A DNA stretch of 64,000 bases, from assembly GCA_035652495.1 (NCBI GenBank), contig DASRDS010000003.1:1-64000 (forward strand), given 5' to 3'. The translations under genes and the position numbers were made by a program. Positions 44,225-52,603 of this stretch are shown here, piece after piece. The notes below the pieces were generated by a model that saw only the letters and a program-made list of their open reading frames with translations, made no database searches and was not told the DNA's origin. The stretch comes from DASRDS01 sp035652495 (GTDB lineage Bacteria > Gemmatimonadota > Gemmatimonadetes > Gemmatimonadales > Gemmatimonadaceae). The stretch's first letter is position 1. Each line of letters opens with the position of its first letter.

Positions 44225-44409
44225 TTGAAAGTCGTAGCAGACGAACTGCTAGGCGATCGGCACCGCCCCTCTAACTCACTTGTGGAGTTAGGATTACAAA
44301 CTGGGGCGGCTGGATTTGAACCAGCGATCTCCCGGTTAACAGTCTCCCGGTAAACCCCTTACAAACTAACAATTTGCCGTACTTGCGTCACGGATTGGGC
44401 GTCGGTGCC
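44225..44409 (-). repeat. tRNA-Asn-half repeat, copy C, with left flanking block
   Basis: Core 44300-44409 (subfamily II arm, TACAAACTAACAATTTGCCG). To the left, GTTGAAAGTCGTAGCAGACG at 44225 and the short inverted repeat CTAACTC/GAGTTAG, then GATTAC, are shared with copies D and G (F diverged). So the repeat unit can extend to about 185 bp. The gap 44073-44526 is otherwise empty. Confidence 0.85.
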
Positions 44410-44526
44410 CCGTTCTTCGCCATAGACATCGTGGTTTTCTCACATCGATTGCCGCGAACGGCACCGCACGTCAACCGTGCATGCGGCACGTGAGAGTGTG
44501 GTGGTAACCCGGGGAGACCAGCAACT

Positions 44527-45216
44527 GTGACGAGTTGGCTTTCAAGAGGACGCCGATCCTGGTTCGCCTGGCTACTATCAGGACTCGTACTCGTTTTGCT
44601 TGGAATATCCGCGTTACCAGGGGTGCGAGCCGAACCACCGGTATACGACGCCATCGTGACCCTGACATCGTTGACCGTTATCGGCTTGATCTGGACGGCG
44701 TATTTTGCCGGCCGAACGCTCCAGTATCAGCAAAGGCACGACGCGGACGTAGCAGCGAGCCGACGACGTGCGCTTGCACAAGCGATGGACGTCGAGTTGA
44801 CTCGCCTAGAAGGCGATGTTGCAATGATCCAGGAGACGGGAGTGGCATTGATGGGAGAGCACCCTTTGTTGAATCGTGCGATGGAAACACCGGAGGTCTT
44901 CCAGCTACAGACGGTTCGTTCCCTGGCAGGCGCAATTCACGAACTCGACGAACTCCGCGCTGTCCTCTTGCTCTCCTTGGCTGATAAGGCGAAAACAGGG
45001 CCATACATCAGTACCGAGAGCGGTGTCAGTCGTGAACCGCCATACGCGAGAACGGAACGATTGGTCAAGGGTCGGGCGTCACTGACGGCCGTCGCGCTTC
45101 GCGACTTGCGCACGGAAGTCCAAAACGAGATGACACCCGTGCCGGAGATTCGACCTACGCCGTCCGATGTGTTGCCGGCGCAGCCAAGGTCTGAATCGAG
45201 GGAGCTTCCCGAATAG
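44527..45216 (+). CDS. Two-TM membrane protein of unknown function
   Basis: 229 residues. Two hydrophobic helices (~12-33 and ~43-62), then a long cytoplasmic helical region ('AQAMDVELTRLEGDVAMIQE', 'VRSLAGAIHELDELRAVLLL') likely to form a coiled coil, and a proline-rich tail. The architecture resembles small membrane-anchored effector or sensor proteins found in accessory regions; no family recognised. Sole plus-strand gene after repeat C. Confidence 0.6.
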   Translation: MTSWLSRGRRSWFAWLLSGLVLVLLGISALPGVRAEPPVYDAIVTLTSLTVIGLIWTAYFAGRTLQYQQRHDADVAASRRRALAQAMDVELTRLEGDVAMIQETGVALMGEHPLLNRAMETPEVFQLQTVRSLAGAIHELDELRAVLLLSLADKAKTGPYISTESGVSREPPYARTERLVKGRASLTAVALRDLRTEVQNEMTPVPEIRPTPSDVLPAQPRSESRELPE

Positions 45217-45352
45217 GCCGTTGTTGCAACCAATGCGAATCCGTACAGAGGGGCACGAGGCTGCGTGCCATCGACGTTGCGAACGGTGCAACCGGCTTGC
45301 GCTCAACTCTGGGAAAGGGTGACCCTGGGCTCAACTCGTGCCGGAGGTACGA

Positions 45353-45532
45353 ATGACCCAACAACCCTCGCCTCCGACCAGATGGACACCGCTGTCACAT
45401 ACGATGGCGTCGGTGGTTCAAATGGTAGATACTACAGCTCAGTCGCTCGAGCGGACTTTCCCGGAACAGATGCCCGGGAGATGGCTGGGGCAGCAATTGC
45501 TGCTTGCATCCGACTATGGAGGCGACCATTAG
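45353..45532 (+). CDS. Possible small protein
   Basis: 59 codons from an ATG with a good GGAGG ribosome-binding site 6 nt upstream, ending TAG. Reads 'MTQQPSPPTRWTPLSHTMAS' onward; no homologue recognised. Lies in the otherwise empty gap 45217-45689 of the block between repeats C and D. Real only if the ribosome site is used; weak call. Confidence 0.3.
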   Translation: MTQQPSPPTRWTPLSHTMASVVQMVDTTAQSLERTFPEQMPGRWLGQQLLLASDYGGDH

Positions 45533-45689
45533 GGATCGAGCTACCGAAGCCTATCCTTTCTCATCGCCGATATCAGCGGCTTTGCAGATAGACAACGGCC
45601 GGTCGGTAGATTCTACGGGCCTGCCACTCCGGACCCTTCCCTCCGCGCCCCTCACCCTCCGGTTGACGAGACGACTGGCTCGATCTCCG

Positions 45690-46550
45690 CTAATGCACGG
45701 CTTCGAGCTTAGCCGATTTCATTACTCTCAGTAGCTCATCATTGATAAGGCCGGAGTTGCGGTGTCCTCCGCTCCGTGTTGTATAGTTCGCGGCAACGGC
45801 GTATATGACAACCGAGATCCTCGGCTGTGAGTCAATCCAACAGGCAAAGTACCCGTCCAGACTCACGTCATGAAACGCGTTGACACCCTGTGGCCATGAC
45901 GACTGGGGTGGCATTCCGATCAACGTTGCCAATGGGCCCGTCGGGTGAGTACTCAGGTCGCTGTGGCTTCGCATGGTTCCGTGCCAAAGCGGAAGTGTGC
46001 GACCGTCGATGGTGATATTCCCGACGCGTGCCACCGACGAGGAATCGGCGATCGGATGGGGATCACCCATGGCCGATAGCCAGGAACGTTGATCCAGTGC
46101 TGTCACTTGCCACGCCAAGGACTCCAGATTCATTGGCAGTGAGCCGTCCTTCAGCTTGATCACATATCCGCCGGCCCAGGCTTGATAGTAGGGTGAGGTT
46201 GGGTTCGAGCGTTCGCTGTAATGCGTGAACCAGGTGTAGGGTCGCGCGAACATGTAATAATTAACGCCACTCGCCTTTATTGGCTCCCATATGCGGTTCA
46301 TCTGATTCTTCATCGGTGTAATCCACAGGGATGCCGGCTGTGCAAAAACAATCCCTACGCCATCGGCTCGTTCCTGCGCCACCAAATCAGAATCGTGATT
46401 CAACACAACCCTCGCGATATCCAGCAGCAGGGTGCATCGCGCGGCATAGCCCACACCCGCTAGTACTCCTACGCATGCCAAAAGAGCAACAGCACACCGC
46501 AGCAGGGGGAATGATGCGCTCGGGCGACGTCTCATGGTCTTAAGGGGCAC
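45690..46550 (-). CDS. Membrane-anchored extracytoplasmic protein of unknown function
   Basis: 286 residues with one N-terminal transmembrane helix ('LLRCAVALLACVGVLAGVGY'), the rest outside the membrane. Aromatic-rich central part ('YYMFARPYTWFTHYSER') and several Asn-x-Ser/Thr. No family recognised. Appears less GC-rich than surrounding chromosomal genes, consistent with acquired DNA. Confidence 0.55.
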   Translation of the reverse strand: MPLKTMRRRPSASFPLLRCAVALLACVGVLAGVGYAARCTLLLDIARVVLNHDSDLVAQERADGVGIVFAQPASLWITPMKNQMNRIWEPIKASGVNYYMFARPYTWFTHYSERSNPTSPYYQAWAGGYVIKLKDGSLPMNLESLAWQVTALDQRSWLSAMGDPHPIADSSSVARVGNITIDGRTLPLWHGTMRSHSDLSTHPTGPLATLIGMPPQSSWPQGVNAFHDVSLDGYFACWIDSQPRISVVIYAVAANYTTRSGGHRNSGLINDELLRVMKSAKLEAVH

Positions 46551-46879
46551 GCAGTCTCGTCATCGCAAGGCGACTCCTTCCCGCGTCCGAGGAGCGCGCA
46601 ATCTCAACGGCTCAGTTTGAAGTATACGCTACCTGATGCAGCGATCTCAGAGCGGAATACCGAATACGTCGCGAAGCTCGCACACCGCCGCCGGAGGAGC
46701 GGTACATCGCATCGACTTCGACGCGATGCGGAGACGCATCACCTGATCGACTGGGTAAGCGCTTGATCGCCTGGTCGTCCACCCGGCGATCAGAACACGT
46801 TGAGATGACGCATCGCGAGTTAAGTAGCTTGGGTGCCGTTTGGCGTCGCAACGCGTCCCGTTGAAAGTCGCAGTAGACC

Positions 46880-47044
46880 AACTGCTCGGCGACGGCGTCG
46901 CCCTTCTAACTCACTGATAGAGTTAGGATTACAAACTGGGGCGGCTGGATTTTGACCAGCGATCTCCCGGTTAACAGTCTTCCTGTTACCTACCTTGAAA
47001 CTTGCAAAAGATCCCACTTGTCAGTGATTGCGGGCGTCGGTGCC
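46880..47044 (-). repeat. tRNA-Asn-half repeat, copy D, with left flanking block
   Basis: Core 46935-47044. The T-loop carries a small change (GGATTTTGACC for GGATTTGAACC). Subfamily I arm with TAACAG-TCTTC-CTGTTA and GCAAAAGATCCCACTTGTC. Left block with CTAACTC/GAGTTAG as in C and G. The gap 46551-47306 shows no gene outside the repeat. Confidence 0.85.
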
Positions 47045-47306
47045 GTGATCTCGCTCTCAAGATGATGGAGTATGCCGCAAGTTCCTGCCTTACCTGCCGT
47101 CCTCGACGAGTGGGCACATTGAACCGCACCACTATCCTCGCCATCCCGGTTCAGCCTTATCGGTACTGCGCAACGGTGCGGGACGAATGAGGTCAGGCGA
47201 AATACCGCAATTCTCCGCGAGTCGCGCACGAAGTGCAACGGTCGATGGCCGCTTGTTATCTGGGAGATCTCCGCCGATTAGTGGCGCGCTCGCCGAGCGG
47301 CCAACC

Positions 47307-48134
47307 CTATGTGAGCTGGGCGGCCTCCGCCATCGTATGCCGCAGCAGGAACGACACGGTCTTCTGATTGAACTCTTCGACTTTCTCGTAGAGCGCGGCG
47401 TGCGCGCAGCCGTCAAAGACGATCAGCTCCGAGTTGGCAATACCCTTCTGTATCGCCGGCACGAAGCGTGTTGAGGTGATGAGATCGAGCGCGCCGAACG
47501 TGACCTGCGTTGGCGCGGTGATCCGGCCGAGCTGCGCCGTCACGTCATGCGCCATGGCGGCGCCCGACTGCAGCAGAAACGCGGGGAGCGGCATCGCCGG
47601 CCGGCTTCGAATAAAGCCTTCCAACGTCCGAATGTAATCCGGCTTGGCGTTATACAGGTCGGCCGATAGGCACCAGTGCAGAAGACTCCGCACGATCATT
47701 TCAGGAACGCTCTCCAGCGCTTCGGCCACCACCTGAAAGTCGTTAACGAGCGTCTCGATGTAATGATCACTCTTATCCCATGGACTGTGCAGCGACAACG
47801 ACTGCACCTTGTCTGGATACTTCGCCCCAAGCCACATCCCGACGGCGGCGCCGAGCGACAGGCCGAAGATATGCGCGCGCTCGATGCCGAGCGCCTGCAT
47901 GAACGCGGCGATGTCATCGGCCAACTGCTCGGTCGTGTACGCGCCGTCGGGCTTCTCCGATTGGCCCGTGCCGCGGAGATCGACGGAGAGGCAGCGAAAG
48001 TGCTTCGCGTACTCCGGCAGCTGGAAGGCGTAGCATGCGTTGTCCGCCGCCAAGTACGGAATGAGGATGAGCGGTTCCCCGTCTCCCTGCTGCTCGTAAT
48101 ACATCGTGATCCGGCTGGTCTTAATGCTCGGCAT
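47307..48134 (-). CDS. Alpha/beta hydrolase
   Basis: 275 residues from 'MPSIKTSRITMYYEQQG'; the ORF is open to 48644, but the extra N terminus looks random. Motifs are 'GEPLILIPYLAADN' (oxyanion region), 'LSVDLRGTGQSEKPDGAYT', nucleophile elbow 'IFGLSLGAAVGM' and 'VFDGCAHAALYEKVEEFN' with the catalytic His. Close in style to 3-oxoadipate enol-lactonase-type hydrolases (PcaD-like), without neighbouring beta-ketoadipate genes. Confidence 0.82.
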   Translation of the reverse strand: MPSIKTSRITMYYEQQGDGEPLILIPYLAADNACYAFQLPEYAKHFRCLSVDLRGTGQSEKPDGAYTTEQLADDIAAFMQALGIERAHIFGLSLGAAVGMWLGAKYPDKVQSLSLHSPWDKSDHYIETLVNDFQVVAEALESVPEMIVRSLLHWCLSADLYNAKPDYIRTLEGFIRSRPAMPLPAFLLQSGAAMAHDVTAQLGRITAPTQVTFGALDLITSTRFVPAIQKGIANSELIVFDGCAHAALYEKVEEFNQKTVSFLLRHTMAEAAQLT

Positions 48135-48442
48135 GGGATCGTCCGGTTGGTGTCGCCGACTATCGTTACCCCGAAATGCCCTGCCTGCAAGGACGGCAGT
48201 ACGGGAGCGCCCGTCCCGGGGTCTCAGGCCGTGATGGGCACCGGCCGCCGCGACGCCGCGCGTCGGCAGCCGCGCGAGCAGGATCCGCCCCGACCACGGC
48301 ACGATTCTGTCGGTGATGAACGAGCCGTCAAAGCTCGGGCAACTGTGGGAATCCGCTACAAATCGCGGTGCCGCGAAACGGCACCCGCGCTCGCATAAGT
48401 TAGCAATCCGAGCGCCTAACCCGATAGTCAGATGTGGTTGGA

Positions 48443-48520
48443 AAACTGGGGCGAGGGTAGTATACCCGTCGTAAAAAAGGCCCACTTTCCGTATGAATCG
48501 CGTCTTGGGGAGGGTGGGCC
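48443..48520. repeat. Partial tRNA-tip motif plus AAAGGCCCAC-family hairpin
   Basis: AACTGGGGCGAGGGTAG (48444-48460) matches only the acceptor tip of the tRNA-half repeats, then diverges exactly as at 33121 (AACTGGGGCGAGGATAG). It is followed by AAAGGCCCAC (48476-48485) and GGGTGGGCC (48512-48520), a hairpin without a T-tract. Possibly the decayed edge of another repeat inside the D-E block. Confidence 0.5.
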
Positions 48521-48579
48521 ATCGTGCGTCCGGGCTTGCCTCGGCCGGCCAGGTCGGGTTCGTACTCAGCAGCAAGTGA

Positions 48580-49200
48580 TCAGGGGACGATGACTCGGTA
48601 CAGTCGGCGGCACACTTCTTCTCGAAGGTAAAGCTCATCGGCAAAGAGACGAACGAAATTCAACTCGTCGCCGCCGGGGCGGTCGCCAACATCGACGATA
48701 CGCAGACGACCTATAGCAGCCCGAGCGCCTCCGAATGCGATGTGATTCCATCGATACTCGCTAGCCTAACTGACGCGGAGATCGCGCGACGCGCGCAGCT
48801 GTCGGAAAGCGCGGTCCGACGACTGCGCAAGCGAAATCCCCAGGGCCGTACGCTTGCCAAGTTGCAACGTGTAGCGGCCGATTTGGCGCGCGAACGCGCG
48901 ACGTTGATCTGCCTACCGACAACGCAACAGCATGTGAGGTATTCGACGCTTTACCCAACTCGTTCAAGCGTAGCGAACGCCGTTGCCAACACTGTGAGGC
49001 AACCCTTACGCGACGACGCGGCAACTACTGCAACGATGCGCATAAGCAAGCCGCCGCTTACCAGCGTCGACGCGGGCGTCATCCCTAGCATCGGAGAGCT
49101 CACTTGCGTTGCGGCACATTCATGCCATACTGAGATGAGAAGACAGACGGGAGCGCACTTTGGTTCGTGCCCTCGTCACTCATATCGGAGGTTAAGATGA
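48580..49200 (+). CDS. Helix-turn-helix protein, possibly truncated
   Basis: The frame is open from 48580 after a stop; the first usual start is the GTG at 48742. 'LTDAEIARRAQLSESAVRRL' followed by 'RKRNPQGRTLAKLQRVAADL' is a plausible HTH with its following helix, and the sequence before the GTG ('ETNEIQLVAAGAVANID') also reads as protein, suggesting that an N-terminal part is lost. The downstream ~95 residues look unstructured. Its stop overlaps the next ATG (ATGA), which argues for translation; low confidence overall. Confidence 0.35.
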   Translation, partial: SGDDDSVQSAAHFFSKVKLIGKETNEIQLVAAGAVANIDDTQTTYSSPSASECDVIPSILASLTDAEIARRAQLSESAVRRLRKRNPQGRTLAKLQRVAADLARERATLICLPTTQQHVRYSTLYPTRSSVANAVANTVRQPLRDDAATTATMRISKPPLTSVDAGVIPSIGELTCVAAHSCHTEMRRQTGAHFGSCPRHSYRRLR

Positions 49201-49427
49201 CTACCACGGATCTGCGCACAATGGCCAATAGAGCAAATTACGCCTACGCATCCGAGGCTGGATTCATTGGTTGCTATGTCGAAAGTGAGACGCCGCCAGT
49301 GTTGGCTTACGATTTCGACAATGCCGACCACGCCGAGGAATTCCGATTCCGGCGTGAGGTCCAATCTGCCGCATTTCGTCTGAAAATAACTGCCGATCGC
49401 CCATCCACGGTGTTGGAGTATCGCTGA
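49197..49427 (+). CDS. Small protein upstream of the deoxyribosyltransferase-like gene
   Basis: 76 residues from an ATG with a strong GGAGG ribosome-binding site. Acidic, soluble, 'ESETPPVLAYDFDNADHAEE' in the middle; no family recognised. The stop overlaps the next start as TGATG, so the two proteins are made together, as in two-component toxin or defence modules. Confidence 0.6.
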   Translation: MTTTDLRTMANRANYAYASEAGFIGCYVESETPPVLAYDFDNADHAEEFRFRREVQSAAFRLKITADRPSTVLEYR

Positions 49428-50449
49428 TGGCCACAGAGGGCTCCACCGTTCCCAAGCCATTCGTGTTTGTTTTAATGCCATTCGATGCGATCTTTGATGA
49501 TATCTACAAGTTTGGGATCAAGGGCGCTGCCAGTGATGTCGGCGCTTATGCCGAGCGCCTAGACGAGCAAATCTTCACAGAGGGGATGCTCGATCGGATC
49601 TTTAATCAGATTAGTAAAGCTGATGTGATCGTCGCAGACATGACCGGGCGCAATCCCAATGTGTTTTATGAGGTAGGGTATGCTCATGCACTCGGCAAGA
49701 TCGTATTGCTATTGACCAAGAACAGCGATGACATCCCGTTTGATCTAAAACACCGACAGCACACAGTGTATCAGGGCAGCATTGATCTGCTTCGCACCGA
49801 GCTAGCGGCGAAGCTTCAATGGGCCATTGCCGAGGCGCGCAGCAAGATTGTCCCAGGCAGTGTGGAGCGCTTTTCCGTTCGAATACTGAGTTACGATATA
49901 CCCCGATCTGCCGCTAACCTTGAGGCTCCTGTCGTCGGCGGGCGGGCCACCAGTAGAGACTTCGGTGTCACGCTCGCTGTACGGAATGACTCGGTCGAGA
50001 CTACGAGCGAGATTACGCACATCTATCTCTTTTGCGAGCCGCAAGCGGAGGTAGTGCCCTGCACACATCGGTCACTGATATCGAACACAATTTCGTTCAG
50101 CTTCACGAATTTCCCAGAGATTCAGCAACCCGGCCAGGTGGCGGAGCCGTTACCCGATTTCCTCGCAAACCCTATCGATGCGACCGACGGTCTAACTCGG
50201 CAATTCCGATTGCCGTTTACCATTCCGGCACTTCCACCGGGCGCGGTCGAGGAGCGGCAGTTCTCGGCGATGTTCGAAGACGAGGCGCCTGGCAAGGTAG
50301 ATCGGCTATACCGGCTTAGGTTGCACTCGCGGTCGCAATTTCACGACTATCCCTTTCGCTTGCGCTTGACGCTAAAGCAGGAGGAACGGGCAATCGCGGG
50401 CGACTCCAAAACCGCCCCCGACACTGGCGAGGCTGCGTTACCCGAATAG
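49427..50449 (+). CDS. Nucleoside deoxyribosyltransferase/TIR-like domain protein
   Basis: 340 residues. The first ~135 form a Rossmann-like domain: 'FVFVLMPFDAIFDDIYKFGI', 'FTEGMLDRIFNQISKADVIV', 'ADMTGRNPNVFYEVGYAHAL' and 'GKIVLLLTKNSDDIPFD'. The D-x-T-x-x-N-x-N-V-x-Y-E-x-G-x-A block is the signature of nucleoside 2-deoxyribosyltransferase-like proteins, related to TIR and SLOG domains used in nucleotide signalling and anti-phage defence; the Glu is the expected catalytic residue. The remaining ~200 residues are beta-rich and unfamiliar ('DFGVTLAVRNDSVETTSEIT'), maybe a sensing domain. Noticeably less GC-rich than the core genes. Confidence 0.65.
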   Translation: MATEGSTVPKPFVFVLMPFDAIFDDIYKFGIKGAASDVGAYAERLDEQIFTEGMLDRIFNQISKADVIVADMTGRNPNVFYEVGYAHALGKIVLLLTKNSDDIPFDLKHRQHTVYQGSIDLLRTELAAKLQWAIAEARSKIVPGSVERFSVRILSYDIPRSAANLEAPVVGGRATSRDFGVTLAVRNDSVETTSEITHIYLFCEPQAEVVPCTHRSLISNTISFSFTNFPEIQQPGQVAEPLPDFLANPIDATDGLTRQFRLPFTIPALPPGAVEERQFSAMFEDEAPGKVDRLYRLRLHSRSQFHDYPFRLRLTLKQEERAIAGDSKTAPDTGEAALPE

Positions 50450-50483
50450 GGGCGGGTGCCCCCGTCGCGATCTGGACGACCCG

Positions 50484-50532
50484 AAAGGCCCACCCTCGCG
50501 AGACCGATTCATACGGAAAGTGGGCCTTTTTC
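50484..50532. terminator. Strong AAAGGCCCAC-family hairpin with T-tract
   Basis: AAAGGCCCACC at 50484-50494 pairs with GTGGGCCTTTTT at 50520-50531. Only 24 bp separate it from repeat E, the same spacing as between the hairpin at 33051-33099 and the tRNA-tip motif at 33121. It terminates the defence-like gene at 49427 and would also lie just downstream of a tRNA-Asn gene on the minus strand. Confidence 0.8.
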
Positions 50533-50555
50533 GAGAGCAGTATTACTCCCGGAAA

Positions 50556-50665
50556 ACTGGGGCGGCTGGATTTGAACCAGCGATCTCCCGGTTAACAGTC
50601 TTCCCCTTATCTACGAGAAATCCTGCCAAAAGACCCACTTGTCGGCGAAGACGGGCGTCGATGCC
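50556..50665 (-). repeat. tRNA-Asn-half repeat, copy E
   Basis: Identical 44-bp tRNA half; subfamily I arm (CCAAAAGACCCACTTGTCGGCGAA) ending GGGCGTCGATGCC. No left flanking block; instead the strong terminator is adjacent. The gap 50450-50925 contains only the terminator and this repeat. Confidence 0.85.
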
Positions 50666-50925
50666 GTATCTTCCTCTTAAGACGACGGAAAAAGCCGCGA
50701 GTCGAGGTCGCAGATGCCGGTCCCGCGCGCTGACGCGCGTTCGCCGTCTGATCGAGTAGTCCCCGCGGCCGTTTTCACCCGTTATTCTGATGATGTGACC
50801 CGACACCATCAGCTGCTCCGCTACCCGAGCGGCAACACCACGGACGCTGAGTGTGCCGTGGTCAGGGTCACCCGGACCCAAGGTTTGTATTCAGTGAGCG
50901 ATCTGAAGCACGGGGAGACAAGCTC

Positions 50926-51498
50926 TTGAGCTTCGCGACACCCACACTCGAAACCCGGCGGCTCGAACTTCGACCGCTGCAACTCGAGGACGCCGACCAG
51001 ATCCAGCTCATATTTCCGCGTTGGGAGATCGTTCGTTATCTCACCAATTCGGTCCCATGGCCATACCCACCCGACGGCGCCCTCCAGTATTGCCGCGACT
51101 TCGCGTTGCCGGCGATGCAGCGTGGCGATGAATGGCATTGGACGCTGCGGCTCAAAGAACATCGGTCACAGGTCATTGGTTGCATCTCGCTGATGCGTAG
51201 CGATTCCCACAACCGTGGGTTCTGGGTCGGGCAACCTTGGCAGGGGCAAGGCCTGATGACGGAAGCCTGTGACGTCGTCACAGACTACTGGTTCGATGTC
51301 CTCCAGTTTCCGCGACTGCGTGTGCCCAAGGCCGCCGCGAACGCGGCGTCGCGCCGCATGTCGGAGCGGCAGGGCATGCGCCTCATTGGTTCAGAGGAGC
51401 ATGACTACGTGTCCGGTCGCCTCCCGGCTGACCTGTGGGAGATCACCGCTGCGGAGTGGCGAACATATCGCGCGAGATCTGGATCGCAGACTCGTTAG
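50926..51498 (+). CDS. GNAT acetyltransferase (RimJ/RimL-like)
   Basis: 190 residues from a TTG preceded by GGGGAGA, chosen because the family starts close to 'PTLETRRLELRPLQLEDADQ'. 'RSQVIGCISLMRSDSHNRGF', then 'WVGQPWQGQGLMTEACDVV' is the acetyl-CoA pyrophosphate-binding motif A (Q-x-x-G-x-G/M), and 'FPRLRVPKAAANAASRRMSE' the following helix-strand region. It acetylates an amino group on a protein N terminus or small molecule; target unknown. First gene after repeat E. Confidence 0.85.
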   Translation: MSFATPTLETRRLELRPLQLEDADQIQLIFPRWEIVRYLTNSVPWPYPPDGALQYCRDFALPAMQRGDEWHWTLRLKEHRSQVIGCISLMRSDSHNRGFWVGQPWQGQGLMTEACDVVTDYWFDVLQFPRLRVPKAAANAASRRMSERQGMRLIGSEEHDYVSGRLPADLWEITAAEWRTYRARSGSQTR

Positions 51499-51549
51499 CG
51501 CTGTGGACGACACGACCGTCACGATTTCGGTGCTTGTTGCCGAAGTGGT

Positions 51550-52041
51550 ATGCGATCATCACTTGCGGACATGTCGCCGTTCGAACCGATCGCCGAGGTC
51601 TCGTGGTCGCGAGACGATCTCGTTGAGGCCGTTCGGTGCGGCGACGTGTCGGGGTTCGAGAGCGTCTCTCACGCGTCATTTGGCGAGCTCGTCTCGTACG
51701 CGACGACACTGCTCGGCAGCGCGGACGATGCACAGGACGTCGTGCAAGATGTGTTCGTCGGCTTTCGGAACAATCGGGCGATGATTCGACCGTCGACCGA
51801 GTTCCGCCGATATCCGTTCCGTGGCGTGCGCCATTGCGTCTTCTCCACGCTCGATCGGCGTGCAGTGCGGGCACGCACGGCACCACTCATCTTCACGTTG
51901 CACGGGACGGACGAGGAAGGGTCGGACGCTCACCTCGAGACGTACATCTTCGCGGAGCTCGCGAAGCAGGTGACGCGAAGCGAGTCGCCGCACGCCGCCG
52001 TCACTCTCGCGACAAGGATGGAAACCAAGTCGACGTCGTGA
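51550..52041 (+). pseudogene. Truncated ECF sigma factor (region 2 only)
   Basis: The N-terminal part has sigma-70 region 2 with 'FGELVSYATTLLGSADDAQD' and 'VVQDVFVGFRNNRA' at the right spacing, then a linker reaching 'ELAKQVTRSESPHAAVTLA'. Region 4, which recognises the -35 element, is missing: from about 52000 the DNA belongs to another gene fragment read in a different frame. So it was cut by recombination and is probably not functional. Confidence 0.65.
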
Positions 52042-52262
52042 TCGAGCGTGACGACGGATCGGCGGTGGCCATCGAGGTCAAGGCGTCCGCGACCGTGCAG
52101 GCGAAGGACTTCAACGGCTTACGCCGGCTGGCCGCGGCTTGCGGCTCGGCATTCCGCTTCGGGGTCGTCGTTTTCGACGGGACGCAGTTTGTCCCGTTCG
52201 GCTCGCCTCGTCGCCGCGCCGATATCTTGTTCTTGGAATTGCACCCTTCTGGATCGGCATAA
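52000..52262 (+). pseudogene. C-terminal fragment of a DUF4143 (AAA-ATPase) protein
   Basis: 'HSRDKDGNQVDVVIERDDGS' and 'AVAIEVKASATVQAKDFNGL', with ending 'VVVFDGTQFVPFGSPRR', are the conserved nuclease-like end of DUF4143 ATPases (pattern R-D-x-x-G-x-E/Q-V-D...V-E-V-K). Nothing of the ATPase domain remains. It starts in the middle of the truncated sigma gene, marking a fusion joint near 52000. Confidence 0.65.
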
Positions 52263-52419
52263 TCTCCCGGTTAAATACCGGAGATTAGGACATGTTGAGA
52301 CGCGGTTGCGCGAGTCTCGTCGCTCGGGATGCCGTGGAGGTCCCACTAGGTGCCGTTGAAATCGCAGCAGACGGCGACCGGCATCGCTTTTCTAACTTAC
52401 TTGCGCTTGAGCAATACAA

Positions 52420-52529
52420 ACTGGGGCGGCTGGATTTGAACCAGCGATCTCCCGGTTAACAGTCTTCCTGCGATCCACTCAAAACCCTACAAAAGGACGG
52501 ACTTGTCGGCGAATATGGGCGTCGGTGCC
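52420..52529 (-). repeat. tRNA-Asn-half repeat, copy F
   Basis: Identical tRNA half; subfamily I arm (ACAAAAGGACGGACTTGTCGGCGAA) and GGGCGTCGGTGCC. The left flank from about 52340 keeps a diverged GCCGTTGAAATCGCAGCAGACGG block. The gap 52263-52603 has nothing else. Confidence 0.85.
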
Positions 52530-52603
52530 GCAGTATTCGCTAAAGAATGACGGAAGTTGCCCCGCATTGATCGCGCGGGGCCGCTAGGCGTCGGGAGATT
52601 CGC

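Noticed and set aside
44300..44409. Functional tRNA gene at the repeats
   Set aside because: Acceptor 5' strand and D-arm are missing in every copy, and the anticodon stem does not pair, so none can make a tRNA.
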